NCBI GenBank assembly: GCA_963786805.1
Contig: CAWBAK010000001.1
Location: 186,001 to 250,000 of the forward strand
Length of the DNA: 64,000 nucleotides
Reading direction: 5' to 3'
Origin: CALGFI01 sp963786805
Lineage (GTDB): Bacteria; Actinomycetota; UBA4738; HRBIN12
The position numbers and the translations under genes are program-made. Of this stretch, positions 1-8,753 are shown one piece after another (position 1 is the stretch's first letter; every line of letters starts with the position of its first letter). The notes under the pieces were generated by a model. It was not told the origin of the DNA. It searched no databases and was given only the letters and a program-made list of their open reading frames with translations.

Positions 1-407
1 GTCTCCTTGAAGATCTTGGCGACCCCGTCGATCGCGTCGAGCAGCTTCTGGCCCTGCGCGGGATCCTGCGCCTTCTTCGCCAGACCGGCTTCCTTCGTGG
101 CCTTCCAGAACAGATCGTGCAGATCCGGGTGCTTCTCGAGGTGCTCGGGCTTGAAGTAGTCGGTCCACAGCACCCACAGGTGATGCTTGACGAGGTCCGC
201 GCGCTCCTCCTTGATCACGAGGCAGCGGGCGCGATAGTCCTCGACGGACTCGCCGGCGGTCTTCATCTTCTCGGCGTCCTGGTACCGCTGCTGGATCGCC
301 TTTACGGACTCGGCCTCGATCCGAGCCTGTGCCGGGTCGTAGACGCCACAGGGGAGGTCGCAGTGTGCATGGACGATGCGCCGCGGCCTGAGCAAAGCTT
401 CGAGCAT
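1..407 (-). CDS. sodN: Nickel superoxide dismutase SodN (3' end cut by window edge)
   Basis: Disproportionates superoxide in the cytoplasm with a Ni centre. Translation on the minus strand from the ATG at 407 gives a 14-residue propeptide (MLEALLRPRRIVHA) followed by the nickel hook HCDLPCGVYDPAQARIEAES, whose His1, Cys2 and Cys6 bind nickel after propeptide removal. The rest matches the family (KHHLWVLWTDYFKP, KDPA-like QDPAQGQKLLD). About 135 codons are visible and only the last few residues should be missing. A GAAGGAGG ribosome site lies about 11 nt upstream. The processing protease sodX is divergent and its possible ATG overlaps this start. Identification is very secure. Confidence 0.96.
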   Translation of the reverse strand, partial: MLEALLRPRRIVHAHCDLPCGVYDPAQARIEAESVKAIQQRYQDAEKMKTAGESVEDYRARCLVIKEERADLVKHHLWVLWTDYFKPEHLEKHPDLHDLFWKATKEAGLAKKAQDPAQGQKLLDAIDGVAKIFKE

Positions 408-897
408 GGGCGTTCAGCCTCCTTCGGACGAAGGTCCTCGGAACCGAACCTATCACCGGGGTCGGCGCACGCGGAAGCCGCAACCCGCGGCTGCGTGGAA
501 GGCGCTATCCGGGGGTGTTGGGTTGGCCCTCGCGGTCGCGTACGCGTTGCTGCGGTGGAAGCCGTCCCGGATCGAGGTGCGCGGTTCGTCGATGCTCCCG
601 AGCCTGTCGCCGGGGGACTGGGCCATCGCGGTCGCGGCGTCGCGTTATCGGCGCGGCGACGTGGTTGTCGTCGAGCACCCCGCCCGGCCGGGCTTCGAGA
701 TGGTGAAGCGCGTCGTCGCCGTTCCGGGCGACCTATCCCCCGACGGGCGCGTGCTCGAACGGGATGAGTACTGGATCGAGGGCGACCAGCCGGAGAGCTC
801 CACCGACAGCCGGAGTTTCGGGCCCGTACGCCGCCACCACCTCAAGGCGCGCGTGCGTCTGGTCTACTGGCCGTTCGAACGGCGCCACCGGCTTTGA
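406..897 (+). CDS. sodX: Nickel-SOD maturation protease SodX (S26 signal-peptidase family)
   Basis: Predicted to cleave the SodN propeptide so that the Ni hook is exposed. One hydrophobic segment near residues 32-52 is followed by the S26 serine motif GSSMLPSLSPGDW and the general-base lysine motif VKRVVAVPGD, then a short C-terminal domain. About 163 aa, normal for the family. The start is uncertain: the ATG at 406 shares the palindrome CATG with the sodN start, another ATG lies at 376, and no good ribosome site is visible for either. Pairing with sodN supports the role, although the two genes are divergent here. Confidence 0.85.
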   Translation: MGVQPPSDEGPRNRTYHRGRRTRKPQPAAAWKALSGGVGLALAVAYALLRWKPSRIEVRGSSMLPSLSPGDWAIAVAASRYRRGDVVVVEHPARPGFEMVKRVVAVPGDLSPDGRVLERDEYWIEGDQPESSTDSRSFGPVRRHHLKARVRLVYWPFERRHRL

Positions 898-940
898 CGG
901 GTTCGGTGTGTGAAGGGACGGTCGCTCGCGCTCGGAGGTG

Positions 941-2377
941 CTAGACGAGTCGCGGTGGACCAGCTTTGACGGTCTCGCAGAAGACGAAGGAGTCCGGGCC
1001 GGTCCCGCCCCTGCAGACATCTCGGTCCTGACCGCCGTCGAGCTGGTCCTTGGCTGAGTCACCCAGCAGCAGGTCGTTGCCGCTCTGGCCGAACAGCAGG
1101 TCATTGCCGTCTCCGCCTTGGATGATGTCGGCCCCGCCACCGCCGAAGACCTGGTCGGGTCCCCGGCGCCCATCGAGGCGGTTGTTGGCTCCGTCTCCGC
1201 GGATCTCGTCGGCCGCGGGTGTGCCGACGACGTTCTCGAACCCTGCGAGCGTGTCGGCGCCCGCCCCGTTCGCCGTCCCATTCGTGAGAGAGACCGTGAC
1301 ACCCTCGGTCGCCGACTGGAACGAGACCGTGTCGCTCCCGTCGCGACCGATCAGGGTGTCGTCACCGCTCCCTCCGTCGATCTTGTCGTTGCCCTGCCCG
1401 CCGTCCAACAGGTTGGCCCCGCCGTCGCCGACGATGTGGTCCGCAGAGGGTGAGCCGATGACGTTCTCGATCGAGGTAAGCCCGTCGGTTCCGTCACCCA
1501 CGGCTCTTCCGGCACGAAGGTCGACGTTCACGGCGGAGGCTGCGCTGTAGTCGATCGTGTCGATCCCGTCTCCACCATCGATCACGTTGTCGGAACCATC
1601 GCCGATGATCCGGTCGTCGCCCGGCGATCCCGTGAGGTTCTCGATCCCGGCGAGCGTGTCGGTCCCGCCGCCCTGGTGGACGACTTGACCCGTGGCGAGG
1701 TTCGCCGGGTCGAGCCGCGTCGCGCTCGTGTAGTCGACCTCGTCGGTGCCGACCCCCCCGTCGAAGGTGCTGCCCGCCACTCCACCCAGCAGGCGATCGT
1801 TGCCGGCCTGTCCGAACAGGGAACCCTGGCGCCCGGTCGTTCCCGTGCCCGAGCCGCCGGCCAGCGAGAGGACGTCGTCCCCGTCTCCGCCCTCGATGAC
1901 GAGGGCTGGTGCACCGGTGATCGTGACGTCCGCGTCCGCGGTCGTCTCATCCGCGTTGAGGTTGATGCTGTTCGCGCCGGCGACGATGCGGTCGACGTCG
2001 GACGAACCCAGGATCCGGAGTATCGGCGTGCCGGAGGGCAGGTCGACGGTGATCTCGATCTCGGAGCCGTCGGCCTCGGGCGTGAGGCCCGGCGCCAGTG
2101 GTCCGGCCGTGAGATCGATCGCGATCTCCGTCGGGACGCCGGTCGTGGTGACCGCGATGGTGTCGGTGTTCGCCACGGTCGCGCCTCCGCACGCCGTGCC
2201 GTTGAGGGTGATGTCGTTGCCGCTCCGCCCGATCGTCGCGGTCTCGCCGGCACCCACGTCGACCGTCGCGATGGGAGGCGCGAACACGCATGTCGCCGCC
2301 GCAGCAGGGATCGGGAGAAGCCCGAACCCCAGCACGAAGACGGCGGTGAGGACTGCGAGGCGGACGCTTGGAGGCAT
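941..2377 (-). CDS. Secreted RTX-like calcium-binding repeat protein
   Basis: A 478-aa exported protein. A signal peptide occupies residues 1-28 (hydrophobic stretch ending PIPAAAA). A beta-rich region of about 130 residues follows. From about residue 162 to the end the protein is built of Gly/Asp-rich nonapeptides such as GGDGDDVLS, GQAGNDRLLGG, GGSGDDTLIG and GGDGNDLLFG, the RTX type that folds into a Ca2+-binding parallel beta-roll. No protease, lipase or type I secretion signal is recognisable, so the activity is unknown. The start was chosen at the ATG before the signal peptide; the open frame continues upstream without coding character. Confidence 0.85.
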   Translation of the reverse strand: MPPSVRLAVLTAVFVLGFGLLPIPAAAATCVFAPPIATVDVGAGETATIGRSGNDITLNGTACGGATVANTDTIAVTTTGVPTEIAIDLTAGPLAPGLTPEADGSEIEITVDLPSGTPILRILGSSDVDRIVAGANSINLNADETTADADVTITGAPALVIEGGDGDDVLSLAGGSGTGTTGRQGSLFGQAGNDRLLGGVAGSTFDGGVGTDEVDYTSATRLDPANLATGQVVHQGGGTDTLAGIENLTGSPGDDRIIGDGSDNVIDGGDGIDTIDYSAASAVNVDLRAGRAVGDGTDGLTSIENVIGSPSADHIVGDGGANLLDGGQGNDKIDGGSGDDTLIGRDGSDTVSFQSATEGVTVSLTNGTANGAGADTLAGFENVVGTPAADEIRGDGANNRLDGRRGPDQVFGGGGADIIQGGDGNDLLFGQSGNDLLLGDSAKDQLDGGQDRDVCRGGTGPDSFVFCETVKAGPPRLV

Positions 2378-2468
2378 CTGCGACACGATACCGGCCACTC
2401 CTTCCAGGACCTGGTAAGCGTCGACGGTTCCCGGGGTCGGGTTGAGGGGAATCCGAGTTAGGAGGTAG

Positions 2469-2486
2469 CATTTGCACCTGCAAATG
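2469..2486. promoter_or_regulatory. Perfect AT-rich palindrome (likely operator)
   Basis: CATTTGCA and TGCAAATG flank a CC centre: an 18-bp perfect dyad that stands out in GC-rich DNA. It lies between the divergent RTX gene (start 2377) and the tusA-dsrE2 pair (start 2628), where an operator for either would sit. Its size and symmetry suit a dimeric repressor; ArsR-type sulfur-responsive regulators often control such gene pairs, but that link is inference. Confidence 0.5.
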
Positions 2487-2627
2487 ATCCGAACACGCTG
2501 CCGTGGGCTCGTGGGGGCCATGATCCCCGACCGGTGCTGCTGTCCCGAGGTGCCCGGCGACGGCCGATAAGGCCGCGCCACCAGGCACCGGCCCTCGTCC
2601 ACTCGGATCACCAAGGAGGTCTCCACG

Positions 2628-2858
2628 ATGAACGTCATCACCACGACCGTCGACGCCAGAGGGCAGTCCTGCCCCGGCCCGCTCGTCACGCTCCACAAGG
2701 CGCTGAAGAACGCGGAGCGTGGCGATCTGCTCGAGCTGCTCGCGACCGATCCCGGCGCGAGATCAGACGTCCCGAGCTGGGCAAAGCTCTCGGGGAACGA
2801 GCTCCTCGAAGCTGACGAGGGCGACGGCGTCCTTCGATTCGTGATCAGGAAGGTGTGA
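2628..2858 (+). CDS. tusA: TusA-family sulfurtransferase
   Basis: A 76-aa sulfur carrier. The family motif is present as SCPGPLVTLHKAL (Cys-Pro-x-Pro), whose cysteine carries persulfide sulfur, and the C-terminus has the usual WAKLSGNEL...GVLRFVIRK pattern. An AAGGAGGT ribosome site sits a few bases before the ATG. The stop TGA is 2 nt ahead of the DsrE2-family gene, so the two are almost surely cotranscribed. TusA-DsrE pairs traffic sulfane sulfur in the cytoplasm; no rhodanese is adjacent. Confidence 0.9.
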   Translation: MNVITTTVDARGQSCPGPLVTLHKALKNAERGDLLELLATDPGARSDVPSWAKLSGNELLEADEGDGVLRFVIRKV

Positions 2859-2860
2859 GG

Positions 2861-3472
2861 ATGAGCCAGATACGGACGGAGCCGACCACCGACGACACGA
2901 CCACCGACGCCGCGACCGGCCAGGATCCGGCCGCCCTTCGCGAGCTGATCGATCGGGCGCTGGACGAGCGCGCTGAGCGCGATGGGTACAACCGGAAGAA
3001 CCAGATCACGATCGTGGCCTGGGACGGACACCTCGACCGCATCTGGCCCACGCTCATCCTGTCGACGACGGCGGCAGCCTCGGGGATGTCGGTCAACGTC
3101 TTCTTCACGTTCTGGGGCCTGTTCCCGCTCGTCAAGCCCGAGCGTCGTCGCAAGACCGGCAAGGACTGGATGACGAAGGCGCTCGGCGTCATGAATCCGG
3201 GGTCGACGTCGAAGGCGAAGCTCTCGCGCTACCAGTTCGCCGGCATGGGCCCGTGGATGCTCGGCAAGGTGGCCGAGAACTACAAGACGCCCCACCCGAC
3301 CGAGCTGCTCGAGCTCGCCCAGGATATGGGCGTCCGTCTGATCCCATGCCAGATGACGATGGACCTGATGGGCATCTCGAAGGACGATCTCATCGATGGG
3401 CTCGAGGAACCGATCGGGGCCGCGACCGCCCTGCTCGAGATGAAGGAGAGCGCGATCCAGCTTTTCATCTAG
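2861..3472 (+). CDS. DsrE/DsrF-like family protein (DsrE2 type)
   Basis: A 203-aa protein of the DsrE2 group that partners TusA in sulfane-sulfur handling. After a charged N-terminus of about 40 residues come ITIVAWDGHLDRIWPTLILS, a hydrophobic AAASGMSVNVFFTFWGLFPL stretch, and GVRLIPCQMTMDLMGI, which holds the conserved cysteine (IPCQMT) thought to bind persulfide. The hydrophobic helix suggests membrane association. I chose the ATG at 2861 with GGAAGG upstream over the GTG at 2855, which overlaps the tusA stop. The sulfur source and final acceptor cannot be told from the neighbourhood. Confidence 0.85.
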   Translation: MSQIRTEPTTDDTTTDAATGQDPAALRELIDRALDERAERDGYNRKNQITIVAWDGHLDRIWPTLILSTTAAASGMSVNVFFTFWGLFPLVKPERRRKTGKDWMTKALGVMNPGSTSKAKLSRYQFAGMGPWMLGKVAENYKTPHPTELLELAQDMGVRLIPCQMTMDLMGISKDDLIDGLEEPIGAATALLEMKESAIQLFI

Positions 3473-3493
3473 GAGCCGGATCCCGGCCTTCGC

Positions 3494-4309
3494 TCAGCGG
3501 CCGGCCAGCGAGAAGTGCATGTAGTCCTTGCCGCCGCTCCAGTTCCCACCCCACGCCCATCCGACGGCCGCGAAGGACCGCACGACCACATCCCCCTCCT
3601 CGATCATGCCCAGCAGGTTCCGAGATCGGTCGACGTACGGACGGGCGAACCGGTTGCGCACCCATCCGTCCTCGCGCACGTACGGGTTCTGCAGCGGGTT
3701 CACGTCGATGGCAAGGCCGAAGGAGTGTTGGGAGAAGGTATCTCCCGCGCCCGCCGGTGTGATGACCGGGCGGCAGTTGAACGACGCCGTGACGCTTCGA
3801 CGCGTGTCCGGGTCCGTCTCCAGGCGCGCCTCTTTGAACTCGCGCGTCAGGCCGACACGCTTGAGCGGGAACTGTGCTTCGAAGAGTTGCCCGAACACCC
3901 ACAGGACGTCCGGGGCGACCGAGGTGTGGACCACCATCGGTCCCCGCTTGACTCGCCCATCGAACCCCCAGTAGTTGAACCGGAGCATGCGGAGTTCGGA
4001 CAGCGGGACCGGGCACCCGGGCTTCCACGTCGTGCCCCGCATCTCGGCGGCGAGCGGGCTCGGCAGGGGCGAGACCCGTCCGGCGAAGCGGGTGCGCTCG
4101 TCGCCGTCCCTCGCCGGAGGTGTCTCGGGCTGACCGGGAGAGGGCGAGACCTCGACGGGGGAGGACGACGTCTCGACGGCGCCCGTCGAGCCCGTCGCCG
4201 TCGCACCGGTGTCGGAAGGATCCGGCTCGCGGACATCGGACGCGGTGCTGCACGCGCCGACCAGCGCGGCGAGGAGCGCGGCAAGGAGCAAGAACCGATG
4301 ACGTCTCAC
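3494..4309 (-). CDS. Lipoprotein peptidase, M15 (VanY/D-Ala-D-Ala carboxypeptidase-like)
   Basis: A 271-aa envelope protein. It begins with a lipoprotein signal (AALLAALVGAC, lipid Cys near residue 20), then a Thr/Ser/Pro-rich linker to about residue 90. The C-terminal half carries the M15 zinc-peptidase signature HSFGLAIDVNPLQNPY (His and Asp ligands) and GGKDYMHFSLAG (final His). Such enzymes trim stem peptides of peptidoglycan; the spacing resembles the M15C subgroup. It is expressed away from the MarR gene, and only about 75 bases separate the starts. Confidence 0.85.
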   Translation of the reverse strand: MRRHRFLLLAALLAALVGACSTASDVREPDPSDTGATATGSTGAVETSSSPVEVSPSPGQPETPPARDGDERTRFAGRVSPLPSPLAAEMRGTTWKPGCPVPLSELRMLRFNYWGFDGRVKRGPMVVHTSVAPDVLWVFGQLFEAQFPLKRVGLTREFKEARLETDPDTRRSVTASFNCRPVITPAGAGDTFSQHSFGLAIDVNPLQNPYVREDGWVRNRFARPYVDRSRNLLGMIEEGDVVVRSFAAVGWAWGGNWSGGKDYMHFSLAGR

Positions 4310-4383
4310 GCGATGAAGTGTGCCATCCGCGCTCGACCCGTTGATTCGCGAGCCTAATTAGCCACGCGTAGTATCATAGAAAC

Positions 4384-4827
4384 GTGCCTGCATCGACGAC
4401 GTCGACGGATACCGCAGCCCTCGCGGCCCGGCTCCGCCTCGCGGTGACCAGACTGGCCCGCAAGCTCCGCCGCGAGGCCGAGCCGGGGATCACCCCCTCG
4501 ATGCTGGCCGCGCTGTCCTCCGTCGACCGCCAGGGACCGCTCACGATGAGCGAGCTGTGCGTCGTCGAGCAGGTCCAGCCGCCCTCGATGACCCGGATCG
4601 TCGCCGCTCTCGTCGACGTCGGCCTCGTTTCGCGCGAGTCCGACCCGAGCGACGGGAGGGTGGCCTGGGTCACCGTCACCCCGCAGGGTCGGAAGCTCCT
4701 CGATCGGAGTCGGGGCCGCAAGGAGGCCTACCTGGCGAAGGCGCTCCGCGACCTGGATGCGCATGAGCTCGAGACGCTCGAGGAGGCCGCCGCCATCCTC
4801 GAGGGCCTGACGGGTGGTCAGCCGTGA
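4384..4827 (+). CDS. MarR-family transcriptional regulator
   Basis: A 147-aa winged-helix repressor. Residues 35-100 hold the MarR fold: LAALSSVDRQGPLTMSELCV, the recognition helix QPPSMTRIVAALVDVGLVSR, and the wing ESDPSDGRVAWVTVTPQGRKLL. The start is a GTG. The stop overlaps the GTG of the following MFS exporter by 4 nt, so it probably represses its own operon and responds to a ligand of that pump. The 75-bp divergent promoter region before it contains a locally AT-rich stretch near 4355-4380. Confidence 0.9.
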   Translation: MPASTTSTDTAALAARLRLAVTRLARKLRREAEPGITPSMLAALSSVDRQGPLTMSELCVVEQVQPPSMTRIVAALVDVGLVSRESDPSDGRVAWVTVTPQGRKLLDRSRGRKEAYLAKALRDLDAHELETLEEAAAILEGLTGGQP

Positions 4828-6110
4828 CGCGCGTCGGCGCCGCGTTCCATCGCACCTTCCACTCACTTGGTCACTCTCGGAACTTCCGGCTGTTCTTCGT
4901 CGGCCAGGCGGTCTCGGTGACCGGCACTTGGATGCAGATGGTGGCGACGGCATGGCTCGTGCTGCGCATCACCGGAAGCGGCGTCGCGCTCGGGATCGAC
5001 ACGGCGCTGGCGTTCGGACCGATCCTGCTCCTGGGTCCGCTCGGCGGCGTGATCGCGGATCGGTTCGACAAGCGCCGGGTCCTCATCGCCACGCAGTTCG
5101 CCTACGGGATCCTCGCCATCGTGCTGTGGGGGCTCGTCGCCTCCGACGTCGTCCAGCTCTGGATGGTGTACGGGCTGTCGTTCCTGCAGGGCGTGGTGAC
5201 GTCGATCGACAACCCCACGCGGCAGAGCTTCTACTCGGAGATGGTTCGGCCACGCGACCTGACCAACGCGGTCTCCTTGAACGGCGCGGTCATGACCGGC
5301 ACCCGGATCATCGGGCCGGCCCTCGCCGGCGTGCTGATCGCCGGCGTCGGGATGGAGTGGTGCTTCCTGATCAACGGCCTGTCGTACCTGGCGGTCATCG
5401 CGAGCCTGTCGGTGATGGATAAGGGCGAGCTCCGGCCCAACCGTTCTCGGCTGGGGTCCGGCGCGATCCGGGAGGGGCTGCGGTATGTGTGGAGGACCGA
5501 CGCGCTCCGCCGGCCGCTGCTGCTGATGTCCGTGCTCTTCCTGTTCTCGTTCAACTACTCGGTCCTGCTGCCCCTTCTCGCGGAGCGAACCTTCAACGGG
5601 AACGCGGGGACGCTCGGCCTGTTGTTCTCGGTGATGGGTGTGGGGTCGCTCGGCGGTGCCCTCGCCATGGCCGGTCGCGCCAACCCGAGCGAACGGCGTC
5701 TGGCGCTGGCGGCGATCGTCGTCGGCGTGGTGACCATCCTGGTCTCGCTCGCGCCGACCCTCGATCTCGCTGTGGCCGGCATGATCCCGCTCGGTGCGGC
5801 CTCGGTCGCCTTCTTCGTCACGGCGAACTCCACGTTGCAGCTCACCGCTCGTCCGGAGATGCGCGGGCGGGTGATGGCGCTGTACGGGATGGTGTTCCTC
5901 GGCTCGACCCCGTTCGGAGGCCCGGTCGCAGGGTGGCTCGGCGAGCACTTCGACGCCCGTGTCGGTCTGGCCGTGGGCGGTCTCGTGGCCCTCGCCACCG
6001 GGGCGATCGGGCTGTGGACGCTCGCGGCACGACCTCGAGCCAAGGCAGTTCGAGCCGAGACGCAACGACCGGAGATCCCCGACGTGACCGGCGAGGCCCT
6101 CTCCGCTTAG
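4824..6110 (+). CDS. MFS transporter (EntS-like, MFS_3)
   Basis: A 428-aa inner-membrane transporter with about 12 hydrophobic segments. It opens with SLGHSRNFRLFFVGQAVSV and contains the MFS loop GVIADRFDKRRVLIATQ between helices 2 and 3 (about residues 75-90), typical of the EntS/multidrug group. It is translationally coupled to the MarR gene by a GTGA overlap, which suggests efflux of a compound sensed by that regulator. Its stop interlocks with the stop of the convergent MFS gene (CTTAG at 6106-6110). The substrate is unknown. Confidence 0.9.
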   Translation: MTRVGAAFHRTFHSLGHSRNFRLFFVGQAVSVTGTWMQMVATAWLVLRITGSGVALGIDTALAFGPILLLGPLGGVIADRFDKRRVLIATQFAYGILAIVLWGLVASDVVQLWMVYGLSFLQGVVTSIDNPTRQSFYSEMVRPRDLTNAVSLNGAVMTGTRIIGPALAGVLIAGVGMEWCFLINGLSYLAVIASLSVMDKGELRPNRSRLGSGAIREGLRYVWRTDALRRPLLLMSVLFLFSFNYSVLLPLLAERTFNGNAGTLGLLFSVMGVGSLGGALAMAGRANPSERRLALAAIVVGVVTILVSLAPTLDLAVAGMIPLGAASVAFFVTANSTLQLTARPEMRGRVMALYGMVFLGSTPFGGPVAGWLGEHFDARVGLAVGGLVALATGAIGLWTLAARPRAKAVRAETQRPEIPDVTGEALSA

Positions 6111-7561
6111 GCGAGCTCCCGGTCTAGGCGCCACGCCGGCTCGGACTCGCCCTTGGAAACCTCGATCACCGTTCCGTCCGCCATCACGAGGCGGTACCGC
6201 ATCCTTCGTTCCCCGTCGCGCTCGTCGAGCCATCCGCGCTGAACCTCCACGGCCTCCTCCACTCCACCCCACACGACCGCGCGGGGGACCTCTTCCTGCC
6301 GGCCCCCTTCGTAGAAGCGGATCGCGATCTCGGGCGTGCGGCCGATCCACCTCGGAAGCACCGGGGTCCACAGGAGGAACACGACGCCGATGATCGCCAC
6401 CGACCAGGCCTCGCCGAGACGCGGGAGCATCGGGATGGCGAGGAACGCCGCGGCCAGGCGCGAGAGGTTGTACGCGACGTCGTACACGGCGAACACCCGG
6501 CCGCGGTAGCCATCCGGCACGGCCTCCTGGACCAGCGTGTCCACGGGGATCTTCTTCCAGGCGAACGTGAGCCCGACCGCGAACGCCGCCAGCAGGACGC
6601 TCCATCCGGTGATCGACGTCGCCACCGCAAGGAGCACCAGTCCACCCAGGAAGAAGGAGCCGGCCACGATCCGCTCCTTCGCGAACCGCTCCTCGAGTTT
6701 GCCGATCGTGAGGATCCCGACGAGGACCCCGATGCCGCCCGCGCCGATCAGGTTCGAGAACGACGCCACGCCCTCGTCGAACCGGTCCCGGAAGACGAAG
6801 AGCGACAGCACGAGCACGATGCCCTGTCCCATCTGATCGAGCGTGATCGAGACGATCGGCCCCAGCGCTCGCGGCGTCCGGACGAGGCGGGCCATCCCGT
6901 CGGCGAACTCGTGGACGACCCGGCGCAGCTCGTCCCGAACCGCCGACTGCGGCAGCCGGTGCGGGACCAGGGGCGTCGTGATCCTGGCGGCGATGGCCGA
7001 TGCGAGGAGCCACTGCGCCCCCGCGAGGCCGATCACGATCGCGTCGTCGGCGAGGTCGGCCATCCAGCCCCCGACGAACACGCCGGCGAGGAGGGCGACC
7101 GTGCCGCCCACGATCGAGATCGAGTTCGCGATCAGGAGGTCCTCGGTCGGAACGAGACGCGGCACGACGGCGACCGCGGTCGCGAGGTAGAAGCGGTTCA
7201 CGGACAGCACCCACAGCGCGCCGACGTAGAAGGGAACCGCCGCCGTCTGCGGATCGAACAGCGCGAGTCCGACGAGGGCCGTACGGAGCACCGGCGCGAT
7301 CACCAGGATCTTGCGTCGCGACCAGCGGTCGATGAACACCCCGGTGAACGGGCCGAGGATCGAGAACGGGAGCGAGATGATCAGGGTCGCGATCGCGAAC
7401 CCCGTCGTCGTGCTCTGCCGGTCCGGGGAGAACACGACCGAGGCGACGAGCGCCGACTGGAACAGGCCATCCGCCGACTGAGAGACGAGTCGTATCAGGA
7501 ACAGGCGGCGGAAGTCGGGACTCCGAAGCGCCTCACGCGCGCGGGCAACGGTTCCCTGCAT
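6107..7561 (-). CDS. MFS transporter with C-terminal soluble tail
   Basis: A 484-aa membrane transporter. It starts with EALRSPDFRRLFLIRLVSQS and has the helix 2-3 loop FIDRWSRRKILVIAPVLRT, as in the MFS_3 group. Helices end near residue 410. A hydrophilic tail of about 75 residues follows (WGGVEEAVEVQRGWLDERDG, then a beta-like MRYRLVMADGTVIEVSKGE). It is not in an obvious operon; a 64-base gap separates it from ino1 upstream on the same strand. Substrate unknown. Confidence 0.88.
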   Translation of the reverse strand: MQGTVARAREALRSPDFRRLFLIRLVSQSADGLFQSALVASVVFSPDRQSTTTGFAIATLIISLPFSILGPFTGVFIDRWSRRKILVIAPVLRTALVGLALFDPQTAAVPFYVGALWVLSVNRFYLATAVAVVPRLVPTEDLLIANSISIVGGTVALLAGVFVGGWMADLADDAIVIGLAGAQWLLASAIAARITTPLVPHRLPQSAVRDELRRVVHEFADGMARLVRTPRALGPIVSITLDQMGQGIVLVLSLFVFRDRFDEGVASFSNLIGAGGIGVLVGILTIGKLEERFAKERIVAGSFFLGGLVLLAVATSITGWSVLLAAFAVGLTFAWKKIPVDTLVQEAVPDGYRGRVFAVYDVAYNLSRLAAAFLAIPMLPRLGEAWSVAIIGVVFLLWTPVLPRWIGRTPEIAIRFYEGGRQEEVPRAVVWGGVEEAVEVQRGWLDERDGERRMRYRLVMADGTVIEVSKGESEPAWRLDRELA

Positions 7562-7625
7562 GGGACGGATGGTATGGCGCTCGGCCGTCCGAAACGGCGA
7601 CGGCGGCGGAGGTGCGTCCTTCCGG

Positions 7626-8753
7626 CTACGCCTCGGCGTGCTCCGTGTCGAAGAACGCGGTCCAGTCGGCGGACTTGCTGGCGCCGTTGCCGATGATGAA
7701 CCCCTCGACCATCTCGCGCGCGGCCTCGTCGCTGAACTGGACCGGCGGCGACTTCATGAAGTACGCGCTCGGACCGATCAGGGGTCCGGCGACGCCACGG
7801 TCGAGGGCGAGCTTCGAGCAGCGGACCGCGTCGATCACGATGCCCGCCGAGTTCGGGCTGTCCCACACCTCGAGCTTCAGCTCGATGCTCAGCGGCACGT
7901 CGCCGAACGCCTGGCCCTCGAGCCGGATCTGCGCCCACTTGCGATCCTCGAGCCACGGAACGTGATCCGAAGGGCCGATGTGGATGTCCTGCTTGTCGAG
8001 CGGCTTGCGCAGCTGTGATTGGACCGACTGCGTCTTGGACTTCTTCTTCGAGACGAGTCGCTCGCGCTCGAGCATGTTCATGAAGTCCATATTGCCGCCG
8101 AAGTTGAGCTGGTAGGTCCGGTTCAGCTTCACGCCGCGATCCTCGAAGAGCTTGGTCAGGACCCGGTGCACGATCGTGGCGCCGACCTGGCTCTTGATGT
8201 CGTCGCCGATGATCGGCACGCCGGCGGCCACGAACTTCGCCGCCCACGACTTGTCCGAGGCGATGAACACCGGAAGGCAGTTGACGAAGGCGACGCCGGC
8301 GTCGATCGCCGCCTGGGCGTAGTGCTTGGCGGCCTCCTCGGATCCGACGGGCAGGTAGCTGACGAGGACATCCGCCTCGGCGTCGCGGAGCGCTTGGGCG
8401 ACGTCGACCGGTGGCGCGTCGGACTCGTCGATCGTCTCGCGGTAGTACCGGCCGAGGCTGTCCAACGTCGGACCGCGTTGCACCGAGATCCCCAGATGTG
8501 GGACCTCCGCGAAGCGGATCGTGTTGTTCGGCTCGGACAGGATGGCTTCGGCGACGTCGTTGCCCACCTTCTTCGCGTCGACGTCGAAGGCGGCGACGAC
8601 CTCGATGTCGCGGATGTGGTACCCGCCGAGATCGACGTGCATCAGGCCGGGAACGGCGTCGTCCGTGTCGGCGTCCTTGTAGTACTCGAGCCCCTGCACG
8701 AGTGCGGAGGCACAGTTCCCCACGCCGACGATCGCCAGTCTGACCTTGCTCAT
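7626..8753 (-). CDS. ino1: Inositol-3-phosphate synthase
   Basis: Converts glucose 6-phosphate to 1D-myo-inositol 3-phosphate with NAD+, the first step to inositol, phosphatidylinositol and mycothiol in actinobacteria. 375 aa, the size of actinobacterial forms. The NAD site VGVGNCASALVQGLEYY is at residues 9-25. Conserved blocks NCLPVFIASDKSWAAKF, GDDIKSQVGATIVHRVL and LNFGGNMDFMNM follow. Its ATG overlaps the stop of the upstream PadR gene (ATGA), an order also seen in mycobacteria, where the PadR gene lies next to ino1. Confidence 0.96.
   Translation of the reverse strand: MSKVRLAIVGVGNCASALVQGLEYYKDADTDDAVPGLMHVDLGGYHIRDIEVVAAFDVDAKKVGNDVAEAILSEPNNTIRFAEVPHLGISVQRGPTLDSLGRYYRETIDESDAPPVDVAQALRDAEADVLVSYLPVGSEEAAKHYAQAAIDAGVAFVNCLPVFIASDKSWAAKFVAAGVPIIGDDIKSQVGATIVHRVLTKLFEDRGVKLNRTYQLNFGGNMDFMNMLERERLVSKKKSKTQSVQSQLRKPLDKQDIHIGPSDHVPWLEDRKWAQIRLEGQAFGDVPLSIELKLEVWDSPNSAGIVIDAVRCSKLALDRGVAGPLIGPSAYFMKSPPVQFSDEAAREMVEGFIIGNGASKSADWTAFFDTEHAEA

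Noticed and set aside
4863..7214. 783-codon minus-strand ORF
   Set aside because: It spans two MFS genes in another frame and has no recognisable domain.
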